64,000 nucleotides of DNA from Kitasatospora purpeofusca. GTDB taxonomy: Bacteria > Actinomycetota > Actinomycetes > Streptomycetales > Streptomycetaceae. Shown here one piece after another: positions 45,294-52,787 of the stretch (the first letter of the stretch is position 1; each line of letters begins with the position of its first letter). The stretch covers positions 1 through 64,000 of the forward strand of contig NZ_JODS01000041.1 of the NCBI RefSeq assembly GCF_000718025.1, read 5' to 3'. Under the pieces are notes generated by a model that saw nothing but the letters and a program-made list of their open reading frames with translations, had not been told where the DNA came from and made no database searches. The position numbers and the translations under genes are program-made.

Positions 45294-46940
45294 TCAGGCC
45301 ACCCCGATGCCGTAGAAGTCGGTGTTGGCGTCGACGTCCAGGAGCAACCCGTTCACCTTGCCGTGCCGGGCGACGTCCATGGTGGCGATGTAGGCCGGGA
45401 AGGAGTACGCCTGATCGACGATCTTCCGCTGGACCTTGCGGTACAGCTCGGCGCGCTGCGCGGCGTCCACGGTCGCCTCGGCCTGGTCCAGCCAGCCGTC
45501 GATCTCGGCGTCCTTGACCCGGCTGCCGTTCGCCCCGCCGCCCCCGAACTGGGACTTGGAGTGGTAGAGGTTGCCCAGCAGGCTCGGGTCGGAGCCCTGC
45601 CAGGCGAAGGCGAACACGTCGTAGTCGCCCTTGCCGGTGCGCCCGATGGAGCCGGCGGAGTCCAGCGGCACCAGCTTCAGCTCGATGCCGACCTGCTTCA
45701 GCGCGTCCTGCACGCCCACGTCGAAGGTGTGGTTCTGGGCCGAGACGAAGGTCTGCACGTACGGCTGCTCGGCGGTGAGGCGCTTGCCGTCCTTGGTGCG
45801 GTAGCCCTCTCCGTCCCGCCCGGTCCAGCCGGCCTCGTCCAGCAGCTTCTCCGCCTTCTCCTTGCTGTACTCCCAGGCCGGCTTGGCGAACGACGGCTCG
45901 GCGCCGGGGGTGGAGGGCGCCAGCGGCCCCCAGGCCTGCTCGTACTCGCCCTGGAAGATGCCCTTGACGATCCCGGCGAAGTCGATGGCGTGCCGGACGG
46001 CCTGCCGGGCGCGCGGGTCGTCGAAGGGCGCGCGGGCGGTGTTGAGGTAGTAGGTGTAGGGGACGCCGGGGACCGCCTTGCGGACCACCTGGACGCCGTT
46101 CTGGCCGCGCAGTCCGGCCAGCCGGTTGGCGGGTATCAGCTCGGCGGCGTCGACCTGACCGGAGGTCAGGGCGCCGACCCGGGAGGCGTCCTCCTTCAGC
46201 AGCAGCACGACGATGCTCTCCAGCTTCGCCTGCCCCTGGTGGGTGGCGGTCGGCGGGGCCCAGTTGTAGTCGGACCGGCGCTTGAACACCGCCTGCTGGC
46301 CGGGCGTCACCGACTCGAAGGTGAACGGGCCGGTGCCGACGACGAACGCGCCGCCGGAGGAGAGGTCGCCCGCGTGGTCGCGCAGTGCGACGGGGGAGTG
46401 GAAGCCGAGGAAGGTGCTCCCCACCGAGCCGAGGAAGGAGGAGTGCGGGGCGGTCAGGTGCACGGCCACCGTGCGCGGGTCGACCACCTCGGTCTCCTTG
46501 TAGGGGCCGAGCAGGCCGGCCGCCCGCTTGGACGCCGTCTTCGCCGCCGTGACGTGGTCGAAGTTCGCCTTCACGGCCGCCGCGTCGAACGGGGTGCCGT
46601 CGCTGAAGGTCACGCCGGCGCGCAGGGTGAAGGTGTAGGTGAGACCGTCGGGCGAGACCGTCCACGAATCGGCCAGCCACGGCTTGACGGTCCCGTCCGC
46701 CGCGACCGCGACCAGCGACTCCAGCACCGGGCGCAGCAGCCGCCCGGTGACGGCGGTGGACGCGGCGTGCGGGTCCCAGCTGTCGGGTTCGACGGCGGCG
46801 CCGTAGCGCAGGGTGCCGCCGCCGCTCTTCGCGGAGGGCGGGGCGGAGGAGTCGGAGCAGGCCGTGAGGACGGCGGGGCCGATGACGGCGGCGGCGGTCA
46901 GGGTGACCGGGAAGCGGAGGAAACGGCGTCTGGTGTACAT
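45294..46940 (-). CDS. Lipoprotein substrate-binding protein of the ABC transporter (SBP_bac_5 family)
   Basis: A 548-residue family 5 extracellular solute-binding protein. The signal peptide MYTRRRFLRFPVTLTAAAVI has a twin-arginine-like start and ends in the lipobox LTAC, followed by a Ser-rich linker. The mature part shows the family landmarks GTLRYGAAVEPDSWDPHAA, LADSWTVSPDGLTYTFTLR, GTPFDAAAVKANFDHV and ARQAVRHAIDFAGIVKGIFQ. It captures the ligand outside the membrane; peptides, nickel or sulfur compounds are known ligands in the family. It is the first gene of the leftward operon, and its upstream region carries a TAGGGG-type direct repeat shared with rifK and PKS A. Confidence 0.92.
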   Translation of the reverse strand: MYTRRRFLRFPVTLTAAAVIGPAVLTACSDSSAPPSAKSGGGTLRYGAAVEPDSWDPHAASTAVTGRLLRPVLESLVAVAADGTVKPWLADSWTVSPDGLTYTFTLRAGVTFSDGTPFDAAAVKANFDHVTAAKTASKRAAGLLGPYKETEVVDPRTVAVHLTAPHSSFLGSVGSTFLGFHSPVALRDHAGDLSSGGAFVVGTGPFTFESVTPGQQAVFKRRSDYNWAPPTATHQGQAKLESIVVLLLKEDASRVGALTSGQVDAAELIPANRLAGLRGQNGVQVVRKAVPGVPYTYYLNTARAPFDDPRARQAVRHAIDFAGIVKGIFQGEYEQAWGPLAPSTPGAEPSFAKPAWEYSKEKAEKLLDEAGWTGRDGEGYRTKDGKRLTAEQPYVQTFVSAQNHTFDVGVQDALKQVGIELKLVPLDSAGSIGRTGKGDYDVFAFAWQGSDPSLLGNLYHSKSQFGGGGANGSRVKDAEIDGWLDQAEATVDAAQRAELYRKVQRKIVDQAYSFPAYIATMDVARHGKVNGLLLDVDANTDFYGIGVA

Positions 46941-47072
46941 GGATTCTTTCTCGATCCTGCGCGAGAGGGGGGAACGGTGGACGGCGCAGGGCCCGCCCAC
47001 CCCGCGGGGGAGGCGCTGACGGCCCCGGCCACGGACGATGCGACGAGTCTGCTGGCTCCGTCCGGATCCGAA

Positions 47073-47090
47073 CCCCCTGACCGTCCCCCT
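47073..47090 (-). promoter_or_regulatory. AGGGGG direct repeat upstream of the ABC operon (candidate SARP box)
   Basis: Reading the minus strand, ATAGGGGGACGGTCAGGGG lies about 130-150 bp before the substrate-binding protein ATG. The two AGGGGG units are spaced 12 bp. It differs from the PKS A box (ATAGGGGGTCGGATAGGGG) at only three positions of 19. Confidence 0.55.
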
Positions 47091-47208
47091 ATGCGGGCCC
47101 TCTTCCGGGGCCCGCGGGTTTGGCGGCGGGATGCTCGCGGGTGTGCTCGGTCGACGGGCTCCGACGTGGTGCGGTGCGGCCCCGGCGGCGCTGCGCGCCG
47201 TCAGGGTG

Positions 47209-47246
47209 GTGCGGCCGTTCCGGGGAGCCTTCCGGAACGGCCGCAC
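47209..47246 (-). terminator. Terminator of the MFS transporter gene
   Basis: A perfect 15-bp inverted repeat, GTGCGGCCGTTCCGG (47209-47223) and CCGGAACGGCCGCAC (47232-47246), with an 8-nt loop, lies 8 nt beyond the MFS stop codon. Confidence 0.88.
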
Positions 47247-47254
47247 GGGGACCG

Positions 47255-48739
47255 TCAGATCTGCGGCACGGGGGAATCCGCAGATTCGAGGTCCGGCTCG
47301 GGGATGCTCTCGGCAGCGGCCGCGGGGCTGCGCAGGAAGAACGCGGCCACCAGGACGCCGACCCCCACGAACACGGCGCTGAGCCCGTAGGAGAGGTGGA
47401 AGCCGCCGGTGAGCGCCTCGACCTTGCTGTCGCCCTCGCCGAGCAGCGTCGCGGTGCGGGAGGCGGCGACCGTGGCGAGCACGGCGGTGCCGATCGAGGC
47501 GCCGACCTGCTGGGTGGTGTTGACCAGGCCGGAGGCGATGCCGGCGTCGTTGGGCGAGGTGACCGACATGGCCTGGCCGATCAGCGCCGGCATGGCCGCG
47601 CCGAAGCCGAGGCCGAGCAGCACGAACGGCGGCACGATGTCGACGAGGAAGCTGCCGTCGCTCGGCACCCGGGCCAGCAGCGCGAGCGCCGCGGCCACCA
47701 GCAGCAGGCCGACGACCAGCACCCGGCGGGGCCCGAACCGCTGGTTCAGCTTGACCGCGAAGCCCAGCGAGACGATCGCGATGGTGACCGGCGCGGGCAG
47801 GAAGGCGAGCCCGGTCTTCAAGGCGTCGTAGCCCAGGACGTTCTGGAAGTACAGCGCGGTGCAGAACTGGTAGCCGAACAGGCCGGCGACCATCAGGACC
47901 ATGATGCCGTTGGCGCCGGAGACCGCCCGGGAGCGGAAGATGTGCAGCGGCAGCAGAGGCTTGGCCGCGTACGCCTGGCGGACCACGAAACCGGCCAGCA
48001 GCGCCAGCGAGCCGGCCAGCAGGCCCAGCGTGCGGCCGTCGCCCCAGGTGTACTCCTCGGCCTTGATGATCGTGTAGACCAGCAGCATCAGACCGCCGGT
48101 GGCGAGCACCGAGCCGACCAGGTCGGCGCCCTCGCGCAGCCCCGCTCCCTTCCCGCCGGGCACCACGCTCTGCGTCAGCACGAGCGCCACCAGGCCGATC
48201 GGCACGTTGACGTAGAACACCCACGGCCAGCTGAAGCTCTGGGTCAGCACGCCGCCCAGGATCAGGCCCAGCGAGGCGCCGGCCGCGGAGACGAAGGCGT
48301 ACGCCGCCAGTGCCTTGCCGCGCTCGCCGGCGTCGGGGAACAGGGTGATGATCATGCCCAGGACGACGGCCGAGGCGAGTGCCCCGCCGACCCCCTGGAC
48401 GAACCGGAACACCACCAGTGCCGTCGAGGAGGAGGACAGGCCGCAGGCCAGCGAGGCGACCGTGAACAGGCCCAGACCCGCGCTGAAGACGCGGCGGCCT
48501 CCGAGCAGGTCGCCCAGTCGGCCGGAGAGCAGCAGCAGCCCGGCGAACGCGATGAGGTAGGCGTTGACGACCCAGGCCAGGCCGGACTGGGTGAAGCCGA
48601 GGTCGGTCTGGATGGTCGGCAGGGCGACGGTCACGATCGAACCGTCGAGGATGATCATCAGGTTGCCGGTGCAGAGGACCCCCAGTGCCAACCAGCGTGA
48701 CCTGGAAGGCTGGAGGGACGGCGGGGCTTGCGTGGTCAT
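47255..48739 (-). CDS. MFS drug exporter, DHA2 (14-TM) family
   Basis: A 494-residue major facilitator of the EmrB/QacA type. It has LGVLCTGNLMIILDGSIVTVALPTI in helix 1 with the conserved Asp of motif D1, LSGRLGDLLGGRRVF (motif A) after helix 2, RFVQGVGGALASAVVLG (motif B) and a motif C-like GASLGLILGGVLTQ in helix 5. About fourteen hydrophobic segments fit proton-driven efflux of hydrophobic compounds, so it is a candidate ansamycin exporter and self-resistance factor. The ATG at 48739 has AAGGA upstream. It diverges from an HxlR-type regulator across 126 bp, which suggests that regulator represses it. Confidence 0.92.
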   Translation of the reverse strand: MTTQAPPSLQPSRSRWLALGVLCTGNLMIILDGSIVTVALPTIQTDLGFTQSGLAWVVNAYLIAFAGLLLLSGRLGDLLGGRRVFSAGLGLFTVASLACGLSSSSTALVVFRFVQGVGGALASAVVLGMIITLFPDAGERGKALAAYAFVSAAGASLGLILGGVLTQSFSWPWVFYVNVPIGLVALVLTQSVVPGGKGAGLREGADLVGSVLATGGLMLLVYTIIKAEEYTWGDGRTLGLLAGSLALLAGFVVRQAYAAKPLLPLHIFRSRAVSGANGIMVLMVAGLFGYQFCTALYFQNVLGYDALKTGLAFLPAPVTIAIVSLGFAVKLNQRFGPRRVLVVGLLLVAAALALLARVPSDGSFLVDIVPPFVLLGLGFGAAMPALIGQAMSVTSPNDAGIASGLVNTTQQVGASIGTAVLATVAASRTATLLGEGDSKVEALTGGFHLSYGLSAVFVGVGVLVAAFFLRSPAAAAESIPEPDLESADSPVPQI

Positions 48740-48865
48740 CGGAGGAGTCCTTCGGGGGAATGGCCGGGGAGGGGCGCCCGGTGGCGCCCGCGCTCCCTGA
48801 GGGCACTTCTTGTTACAGCGACCATCCTGTGTGACCATCAAGTCCCACCGTAAGGAGGCACTTTC
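48740..48865. promoter_or_regulatory. MFS/HxlR divergent promoter region with an imperfect dyad
   Basis: This 126-bp space contains GTTACA, ten bases, then TGTGTGAC (about 48814-48837), an imperfect inverted repeat flanked by ACTT and AAGT. GACCATC is repeated directly within it. This is a plausible HxlR dimer site for joint control of the exporter and the regulator. AAGGAGG just before the HxlR start is its ribosome binding site. Confidence 0.4.
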
Positions 48866-49291
48866 ATGTTCCTGGGGAACAACGATGTGATCGAGGACCT
48901 CGAGGAGGCCGACCTCGACGACCCGGCCCCCGCCCGCGAGGCGTGCACCGTCCTGGAGGCGCTCAACCGCATCAGCGGCAAGTGGGCGATCGGGATCCTG
49001 CTCAACCTCAGCCACGGTCCGGTCCGCTTCACCGAACTCGAACGGTCCGTACCCGGAATCAGCCGCCGTATGCTCACCCTGACGCTGCGGAACCTCGAAC
49101 GCGACGGACTGATCGAGCGCACCGTCTACGCGACCGTGCCGCCCAAGGTGGAGTACCGCGGCACCGAGATGGCCGACGAGCTCTACGCCTCCCTCAAGGG
49201 CCTCACCGCCTGGGCGGAGCGCCACCGCGACGCCATCGCCCGCTCGCGCGACTCCTACGACCGGGAGCAGGCGGCGGCCGGACTGGGTTGA
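48866..49291 (+). CDS. HxlR-family transcriptional regulator
   Basis: A 141-residue winged-helix regulator of the HxlR family. CTVLEALNRISGKWAIGILL (about residues 27-46) contains the hallmark Cys and GKW motif. LSHGPVRFTELERSVPGISR, MLTLTLRNLERDGLIERTVY and the wing VPPKVEYRGTEMADEL follow. The family typically senses electrophiles, quinones or metabolites and controls a divergent gene. Its partner here is the DHA2 exporter, so efflux-gene control in response to the ansamycin or other toxic compounds is the likely job. This gene probably marks the right end of the ansamycin cluster. Confidence 0.9.
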   Translation: MFLGNNDVIEDLEEADLDDPAPAREACTVLEALNRISGKWAIGILLNLSHGPVRFTELERSVPGISRRMLTLTLRNLERDGLIERTVYATVPPKVEYRGTEMADELYASLKGLTAWAERHRDAIARSRDSYDREQAAAGLG

Positions 49292-49298
49292 CGGCGGC

Positions 49299-49317
49299 CG
49301 GACGGCGAGCCCGTCCG
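49299..49317 (+). terminator. Candidate terminator after the HxlR gene
   Basis: CGGACGG (49299-49305) pairs with CCGTCCG (49311-49317) around a 5-nt loop, 7 nt after the HxlR stop. Confidence 0.45.
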
Positions 49318-49343
49318 TAATGCCCCCGGTCGGTGGTGCCGGG

Positions 49344-49592
49344 TCAGATCCACTTCCGCGCACGGGCCGCGAGCGCAGCCTGGAACCGGTTCGCCGCTCC
49401 CAGCCGCCGCATCAGCGTCGAGACATGACTCCGGTACGTCCGGAGCGACATGTCGAGTTCCCGGGCGCCGATCTCGTCCTTGTCGACGCGTGCCATGGCG
49501 TGGAGCACCTGCCGCTCGACCTCGCCCGGCAGTTCCTCCTCGACGCGGCAGGACTGCGACCACTGGTGCTCGAAGAGGGCCGGCAGAAGGCC
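49344..49592 (-). pseudogene. C-terminal remnant of a LuxR-type regulator
   Basis: Read leftward, the 82 codons before the TGA at 49344-49346 give GLLPALFEHQW, then LPGEVERQVLHAMARVDKDE, then LDMSLRTYRSHVSTLMRRLG and AANRFQAALAARARKWI. This is a LuxR-type helix-turn-helix with the usual actinobacterial C-terminus. Upstream the frame stays open but becomes Arg/Pro-rich without domain similarity and soon enters the start of the DUF1345 gene. There is no credible start codon with a ribosome binding site, so only the tail of a regulator normally 300 or more residues long remains. Confidence 0.6.
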
Positions 49593-49755
49593 GGGGGCGG
49601 TCGGTGCCGGACTCCCCGCTGGTCGCCCGTGGCACCCGAGAGGGTCGCGACGCCGGACCCGCCTACCGGGGCCGACGGTGCCCGGGCCCTTACACTGGCG
49701 GCCCGCCGCGTCGTCGGCGGCCGCCCCGCCAGCCGCCTTCCCGAGGAGCCCGCCG

Positions 49756-50460
49756 GTGCACTCCTGGCTCTCCGAACGCCGCCGCTCGGCCGCGAGCCTG
49801 CTGGTCGCGGCCGTCGCGGCGGCCGTGCTCGTCCTGCTGGTGGCGCTCCACGAGGGGGCGGCCCTGCTGTCCGGGGCGGATGTCGCCGTCCTGGTGCTGT
49901 TCGCCTATCTGTCGGCCTATCTGACCGCCACCCTGCTGGCCTTCGCCGGTGCCTCGCCGGAGCGGATCCGGGACTGGGCGCGGCGTTCCGAGCGCGGCAC
50001 CGTCGTGCAGCGCTACCTGCTCGGCAGCGCCCCGGGGCCGGGGGTGTCGGTCTTCGTGGCGGCGGCCGCGCTGGTGGTGTCCCTGGTCTGGCGCCCCGGC
50101 CATCTGGGGTCGGCGCTCCTGGTCGGTGTCCGGGTGGCGATCGCGCTCGCGCTGGTCGTCGAGGCCTGGGTGTGCGTGCTCGTCTCCTTCGCGGTCGCCT
50201 TCCACGCCGACAACCTGGTGGAGGACGAACGCGCGCTGGAGTTCCCGGGCAGCGGGACCGGCACCGGGGACGGGGCGGAGTCCGCCGTCTGGGCCGACTA
50301 CATGTACTTCGCCGTGTCCGTCATGACGACCTTCGGCACCACCGACGTCAATGTGACCTCCCGGGAGATGCGGCGCACGGTGGCGGCCAACGCCGTCATC
50401 GCCTTCGTCTTCAACACGGTGACGGTGGCGAGCCTGGTCTCGGCGCTCGACCGGGGCTGA
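49756..50460 (+). CDS. DUF1345 family integral membrane protein
   Basis: A 234-residue membrane protein with about six hydrophobic segments (for example SLLVAAVAAAVLVLLVAL, VAVLVLFAYLSAYLTATLLA, VSVFVAAAALVVSLVW). The C-terminal DUF1345 signature is DYMYFAVSVMTTFGTTDV followed by REMRRTVAANAVIAFVFNTV. That pore-like MTTFGTTDV segment is reminiscent of ion-channel selectivity regions, but no function is established for the family. I chose the GTG at 49756 because GGAG lies 9 nt upstream and the hydrophobic core follows directly; the open frame continues 5' without similarity. It stands alone between the LuxR remnant and a convergent SDR gene. Confidence 0.82.
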   Translation: MHSWLSERRRSAASLLVAAVAAAVLVLLVALHEGAALLSGADVAVLVLFAYLSAYLTATLLAFAGASPERIRDWARRSERGTVVQRYLLGSAPGPGVSVFVAAAALVVSLVWRPGHLGSALLVGVRVAIALALVVEAWVCVLVSFAVAFHADNLVEDERALEFPGSGTGTGDGAESAVWADYMYFAVSVMTTFGTTDVNVTSREMRRTVAANAVIAFVFNTVTVASLVSALDRG

Positions 50461-50488
50461 GAGCCGCACCCCGGCGGCCGGAGGCCGG

Positions 50489-51238
50489 TCACCTGGCCTC
50501 GGCGAGCCGGTGCGCGTCGGCCCCGGCCGGGAAGCGGAGCTGCCCGGTGGTGTCGTGCACCGCCCGCCACACCGCCTCGGCCACGTCCTCCTCGGTGGTG
50601 AACAGTTCTTGCGAGGTGAAGCCGGCCATCACCCGGTCGGCCCACTCGGCGTAGGGTGCCGGGACCGCGGCGCCGGCCGCGCCGTCGGCGGTGGCCCGCC
50701 GTGCGAAGTTCGTCGTGAGGCAGGCCCCCGGCTGGACCGTCGCGGCCCTGACCCCGAACGGCGCGAGTTCGAGCGCGAGCGACGCGGTGAACCCCTCGAC
50801 GGCGGCCTTGCTGGCCTTGTACAGCGCGGAGAGCGGCATATGGCCGAGCACCACGCTGGAGGTCACGTTGACCACCACGCCGCTCCCGCGCTCCCGGAAC
50901 CCGGGCAGCACCGCCTGGGTGGTGGCCATGGCACCGAAGGTGTTGGTCTCGAACACCTCCCGCACCCGGGCCATCGGCGTCCCCTCGAACACCCCGATCG
51001 CCGGGATGCCCGCGTTGTTGACCAGGACGTCGACGGGCCCCGCGGCCTCGAGGGCGGCGGCGATGCTCTCGGGCCGGGTCACGTCGAGCTCGACGACGCG
51101 CAGGCTCTCGGAGACCGGGAGCGCGTCCGGGCGCGGTGTGCGCACGGCCGCGACGACCTGCCAACCCCGGGCGTGGAAGTACAGGGCTGTCCGCCGGCCG
51201 TACCCGGACGACGCGCCGGTGATCAGGATGGTGTCCAT
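50489..51238 (-). CDS. Short-chain dehydrogenase/reductase
   Basis: A 249-residue classical SDR. The cofactor motif ILITGASSGYGRRTAL is at the N-terminus, DVTRPESI and VLVNNAGIPA follow, and the catalytic Ser and YKASK lie in NVTSSVVLGHMPLSALYKAS at about residue 150. The substrate is unknown. Its upstream region carries a sequence, GGTTCACTGGAACCAGT in the direction of transcription, that recurs upstream of the ABM/esterase pair. The AraC regulator gene lies just upstream in the same orientation, so the three transcripts probably form one small regulon, perhaps handling a reactive carbonyl or ester substrate. Confidence 0.9.
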   Translation of the reverse strand: MDTILITGASSGYGRRTALYFHARGWQVVAAVRTPRPDALPVSESLRVVELDVTRPESIAAALEAAGPVDVLVNNAGIPAIGVFEGTPMARVREVFETNTFGAMATTQAVLPGFRERGSGVVVNVTSSVVLGHMPLSALYKASKAAVEGFTASLALELAPFGVRAATVQPGACLTTNFARRATADGAAGAAVPAPYAEWADRVMAGFTSQELFTTEEDVAEAVWRAVHDTTGQLRFPAGADAHRLAEAR

Positions 51239-51296
51239 CGGGAATCCTCTGCTCGGAAGGGCCCGTGTCCGCGGAACTCCGCGCCACGGAAGAGCG

Positions 51297-51313
51297 ACTG
51301 GTTCCAGTGAACC
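51297..51313 (-). promoter_or_regulatory. Operator-like sequence upstream of the SDR gene
   Basis: On the minus strand GGTTCACTGGAACCAGT contains the palindrome ACTGGAACCAGT. It differs at two positions of 17 from 52378-52394, upstream of the ABM gene, and has the same orientation relative to the gene. It is a candidate binding site for the AraC regulator at 51378. Confidence 0.6.
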
Positions 51314-51377
51314 GCCCTGACCTGCGGCGATGGAAGAACGATCCTCCCGTCCCCTTGCCCGATCCTCCCGCCGCCGC

Positions 51378-52280
51378 TCACGGGAGGACGGCCGCCGGGG
51401 CACCCCCGTCCTCCCGCAGTCGGGCGGCGTCCCGGCTCGGCGCCTCGCCGAACTGCCGCCGGTACTCGCGGCTGAACTGCGAGGCGCTGTCGTACCCCAC
51501 CCGTCGCCCCACCCCGGTCACGTCCCCGGGGTGGGTGGCGAGCAGCAGCCGCGCCTCCTGGAGCCGGATCTGCTTCTGGAACTGGATCGGGCTCATCGCC
51601 GTCACCGCCTGGAAGTTGCGGTAGAAGGCGGAGGCGCTCAGACCGGACAGCCTGGCCACGTCCTCGACCCGGAACGGTTCGGCGTAGTGCTCGCGGATCC
51701 AGCGCACGGCGCGCGAGACATGGCTCAGCCCCGAGTCTGCGAGACCGAGTTGACGCACCGTCGCGCCCTGTTCCCCGGTGATCAGCCGCCACAGGATCTC
51801 CCGCTTCACCAGTGGGGCGAGCACGGCCCGGTCGCGCGGTTCGTCCAGCAGGCGCAGCAGCCGGACCACCGCGTCGAGCAGGGCCTCGGAGGCGTCGCCG
51901 ACGGCGATCCCCGACGGTGCGCCCGTGTCGCGGGGGACGTCCCCGGGCCCGGCCCGGAGCAGCAGTTCGGCGATCACCGACGGCTCCAGCAGCAGTCCGA
52001 CGCCCAGCGCCGGCCGGTCGGGTCCGATCCCGGTGAACTGCCCGGTGACCGGCAGGTCGACGGAGGCGACCAGGTACTGCCCGGCGCCGTAGGTGTAGAC
52101 CCGGTCGCCGAGCGCCAGGCGTTTGGCGCCCTGGGCGATGACCGCGAACACGGTTCCGGACATGGCGGGCGCCGGGAGACCCGGCCGGTCGACCCGGGAG
52201 ACCAGCACGCCGTCGAGGGCGGTGGTCGAGTCCGGGCGGGCGTGCCGGGCGACCAGGGTGCGCAGTTCGTCGAGGGACAT
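51378..52280 (-). CDS. AraC-family transcriptional regulator (AraC_N type)
   Basis: A 300-residue regulator. The N-terminal cupin-like domain (residues about 20-170: LDGVLVSRVDRPGLPAPAMS, VFAVIAQGAKRLALGDRVY, YLVASVDLPVTGQF) is the AraC_N type. Two helix-turn-helix motifs follow: RWIREHYAEPFRVEDVARLS with GLSASAFYRNFQAVTAMSP, and GRRVGYDSASQFSREYRRQF. The start at 52280 gives the family length. It lies between the SDR gene and the ABM/esterase pair, both of which carry the shared GGTT-ACTGGAACCA sequence, and most likely activates them. Confidence 0.9.
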   Translation of the reverse strand: MSLDELRTLVARHARPDSTTALDGVLVSRVDRPGLPAPAMSGTVFAVIAQGAKRLALGDRVYTYGAGQYLVASVDLPVTGQFTGIGPDRPALGVGLLLEPSVIAELLLRAGPGDVPRDTGAPSGIAVGDASEALLDAVVRLLRLLDEPRDRAVLAPLVKREILWRLITGEQGATVRQLGLADSGLSHVSRAVRWIREHYAEPFRVEDVARLSGLSASAFYRNFQAVTAMSPIQFQKQIRLQEARLLLATHPGDVTGVGRRVGYDSASQFSREYRRQFGEAPSRDAARLREDGGAPAAVLP

Positions 52281-52377
52281 GTGCCCATTCCAGCACCGCC
52301 CGGGCCCTTCTTCCCGTCGGCGCGAGGATCGGGCAAGGGCGGGCGAGCATCGCCCTAACGTTCGCGCGGGGCATCCC

Positions 52378-52394
52378 GGTTGACTGGAACCACT
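52378..52394 (+). promoter_or_regulatory. Operator-like sequence upstream of the ABM gene
   Basis: GGTTGACTGGAACCACT lies 28 bp before the ABM start and matches the minus-strand sequence upstream of the SDR gene (GGTTCACTGGAACCAGT) at 15 of 17 positions, in the same orientation relative to transcription. Confidence 0.6.
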
Positions 52395-52422
52395 GCACCC
52401 CCTCACCGGAAGGACCGCTCCG

Positions 52423-52743
52423 ATGGCCGTCAGTTACGGGTTCCACGCCACCATGACCGCCCGGCCGGGCCTCGGCGAACGCCTCGCCGAACTGCTGCTG
52501 ACCGGACTCGACCGGGGCAACCCCGGGGCCGACGAGCACTGCCTCGTCTACCTGGTCTCGCGCTCGGCCGCCGACCCGGACCGCGTCCACGTCGTCGAGG
52601 GCTGGACGAGCGAGGCGGACCACCACCGGGTGTTCGCCGGCGAGCCGGCCCGGGCCCTTCTCGCCCGCGTCGGTGAACTCCTGGCCGGGGAAGCGGAGTT
52701 CTCCGACCTCGTGCCGGTCGGTGGCAGGGCCGCCGCACACTGA
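52423..52743 (+). CDS. Small antibiotic-biosynthesis monooxygenase (ABM) domain protein
   Basis: A 106-residue ABM/EthD-like ferredoxin-fold protein: MAVSYGFHATMTARPGLGER, LDRGNPGADEHCLVYLVSRS, then HVVEGWTSEADHHRVFAGEP. Members are cofactor-free quinone-forming monooxygenases or stress proteins acting on polyphenols. The conserved Trp and His positions of the family (EGW, DHH) are present. GGAAGGA precedes the ATG. It is followed after 44 bp by an esterase gene and probably forms an operon with it under AraC control. Confidence 0.82.
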   Translation: MAVSYGFHATMTARPGLGERLAELLLTGLDRGNPGADEHCLVYLVSRSAADPDRVHVVEGWTSEADHHRVFAGEPARALLARVGELLAGEAEFSDLVPVGGRAAAH

Positions 52744-52787
52744 CCGCTCCCGTCCCCGGATCCTCTCCTCGAAAGGCCGTACCGACC

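Larger units (their letters stand above)
46941..47254. other. Intergenic region between the ABC operon start and the MFS gene end
   Basis: These 314 bases contain no gene. They hold the ABC operon promoter region, with the candidate box at 47073-47090 on the minus strand, and the terminator of the MFS gene (47209-47246). Confidence 0.6.

Noticed and set aside
49255..49635. A 126-codon minus-strand frame overlapping the LuxR remnant
   Set aside because: It is Arg/Pro-rich without similarity, whereas the neighbouring minus-strand frame gives a recognisable LuxR helix-turn-helix.
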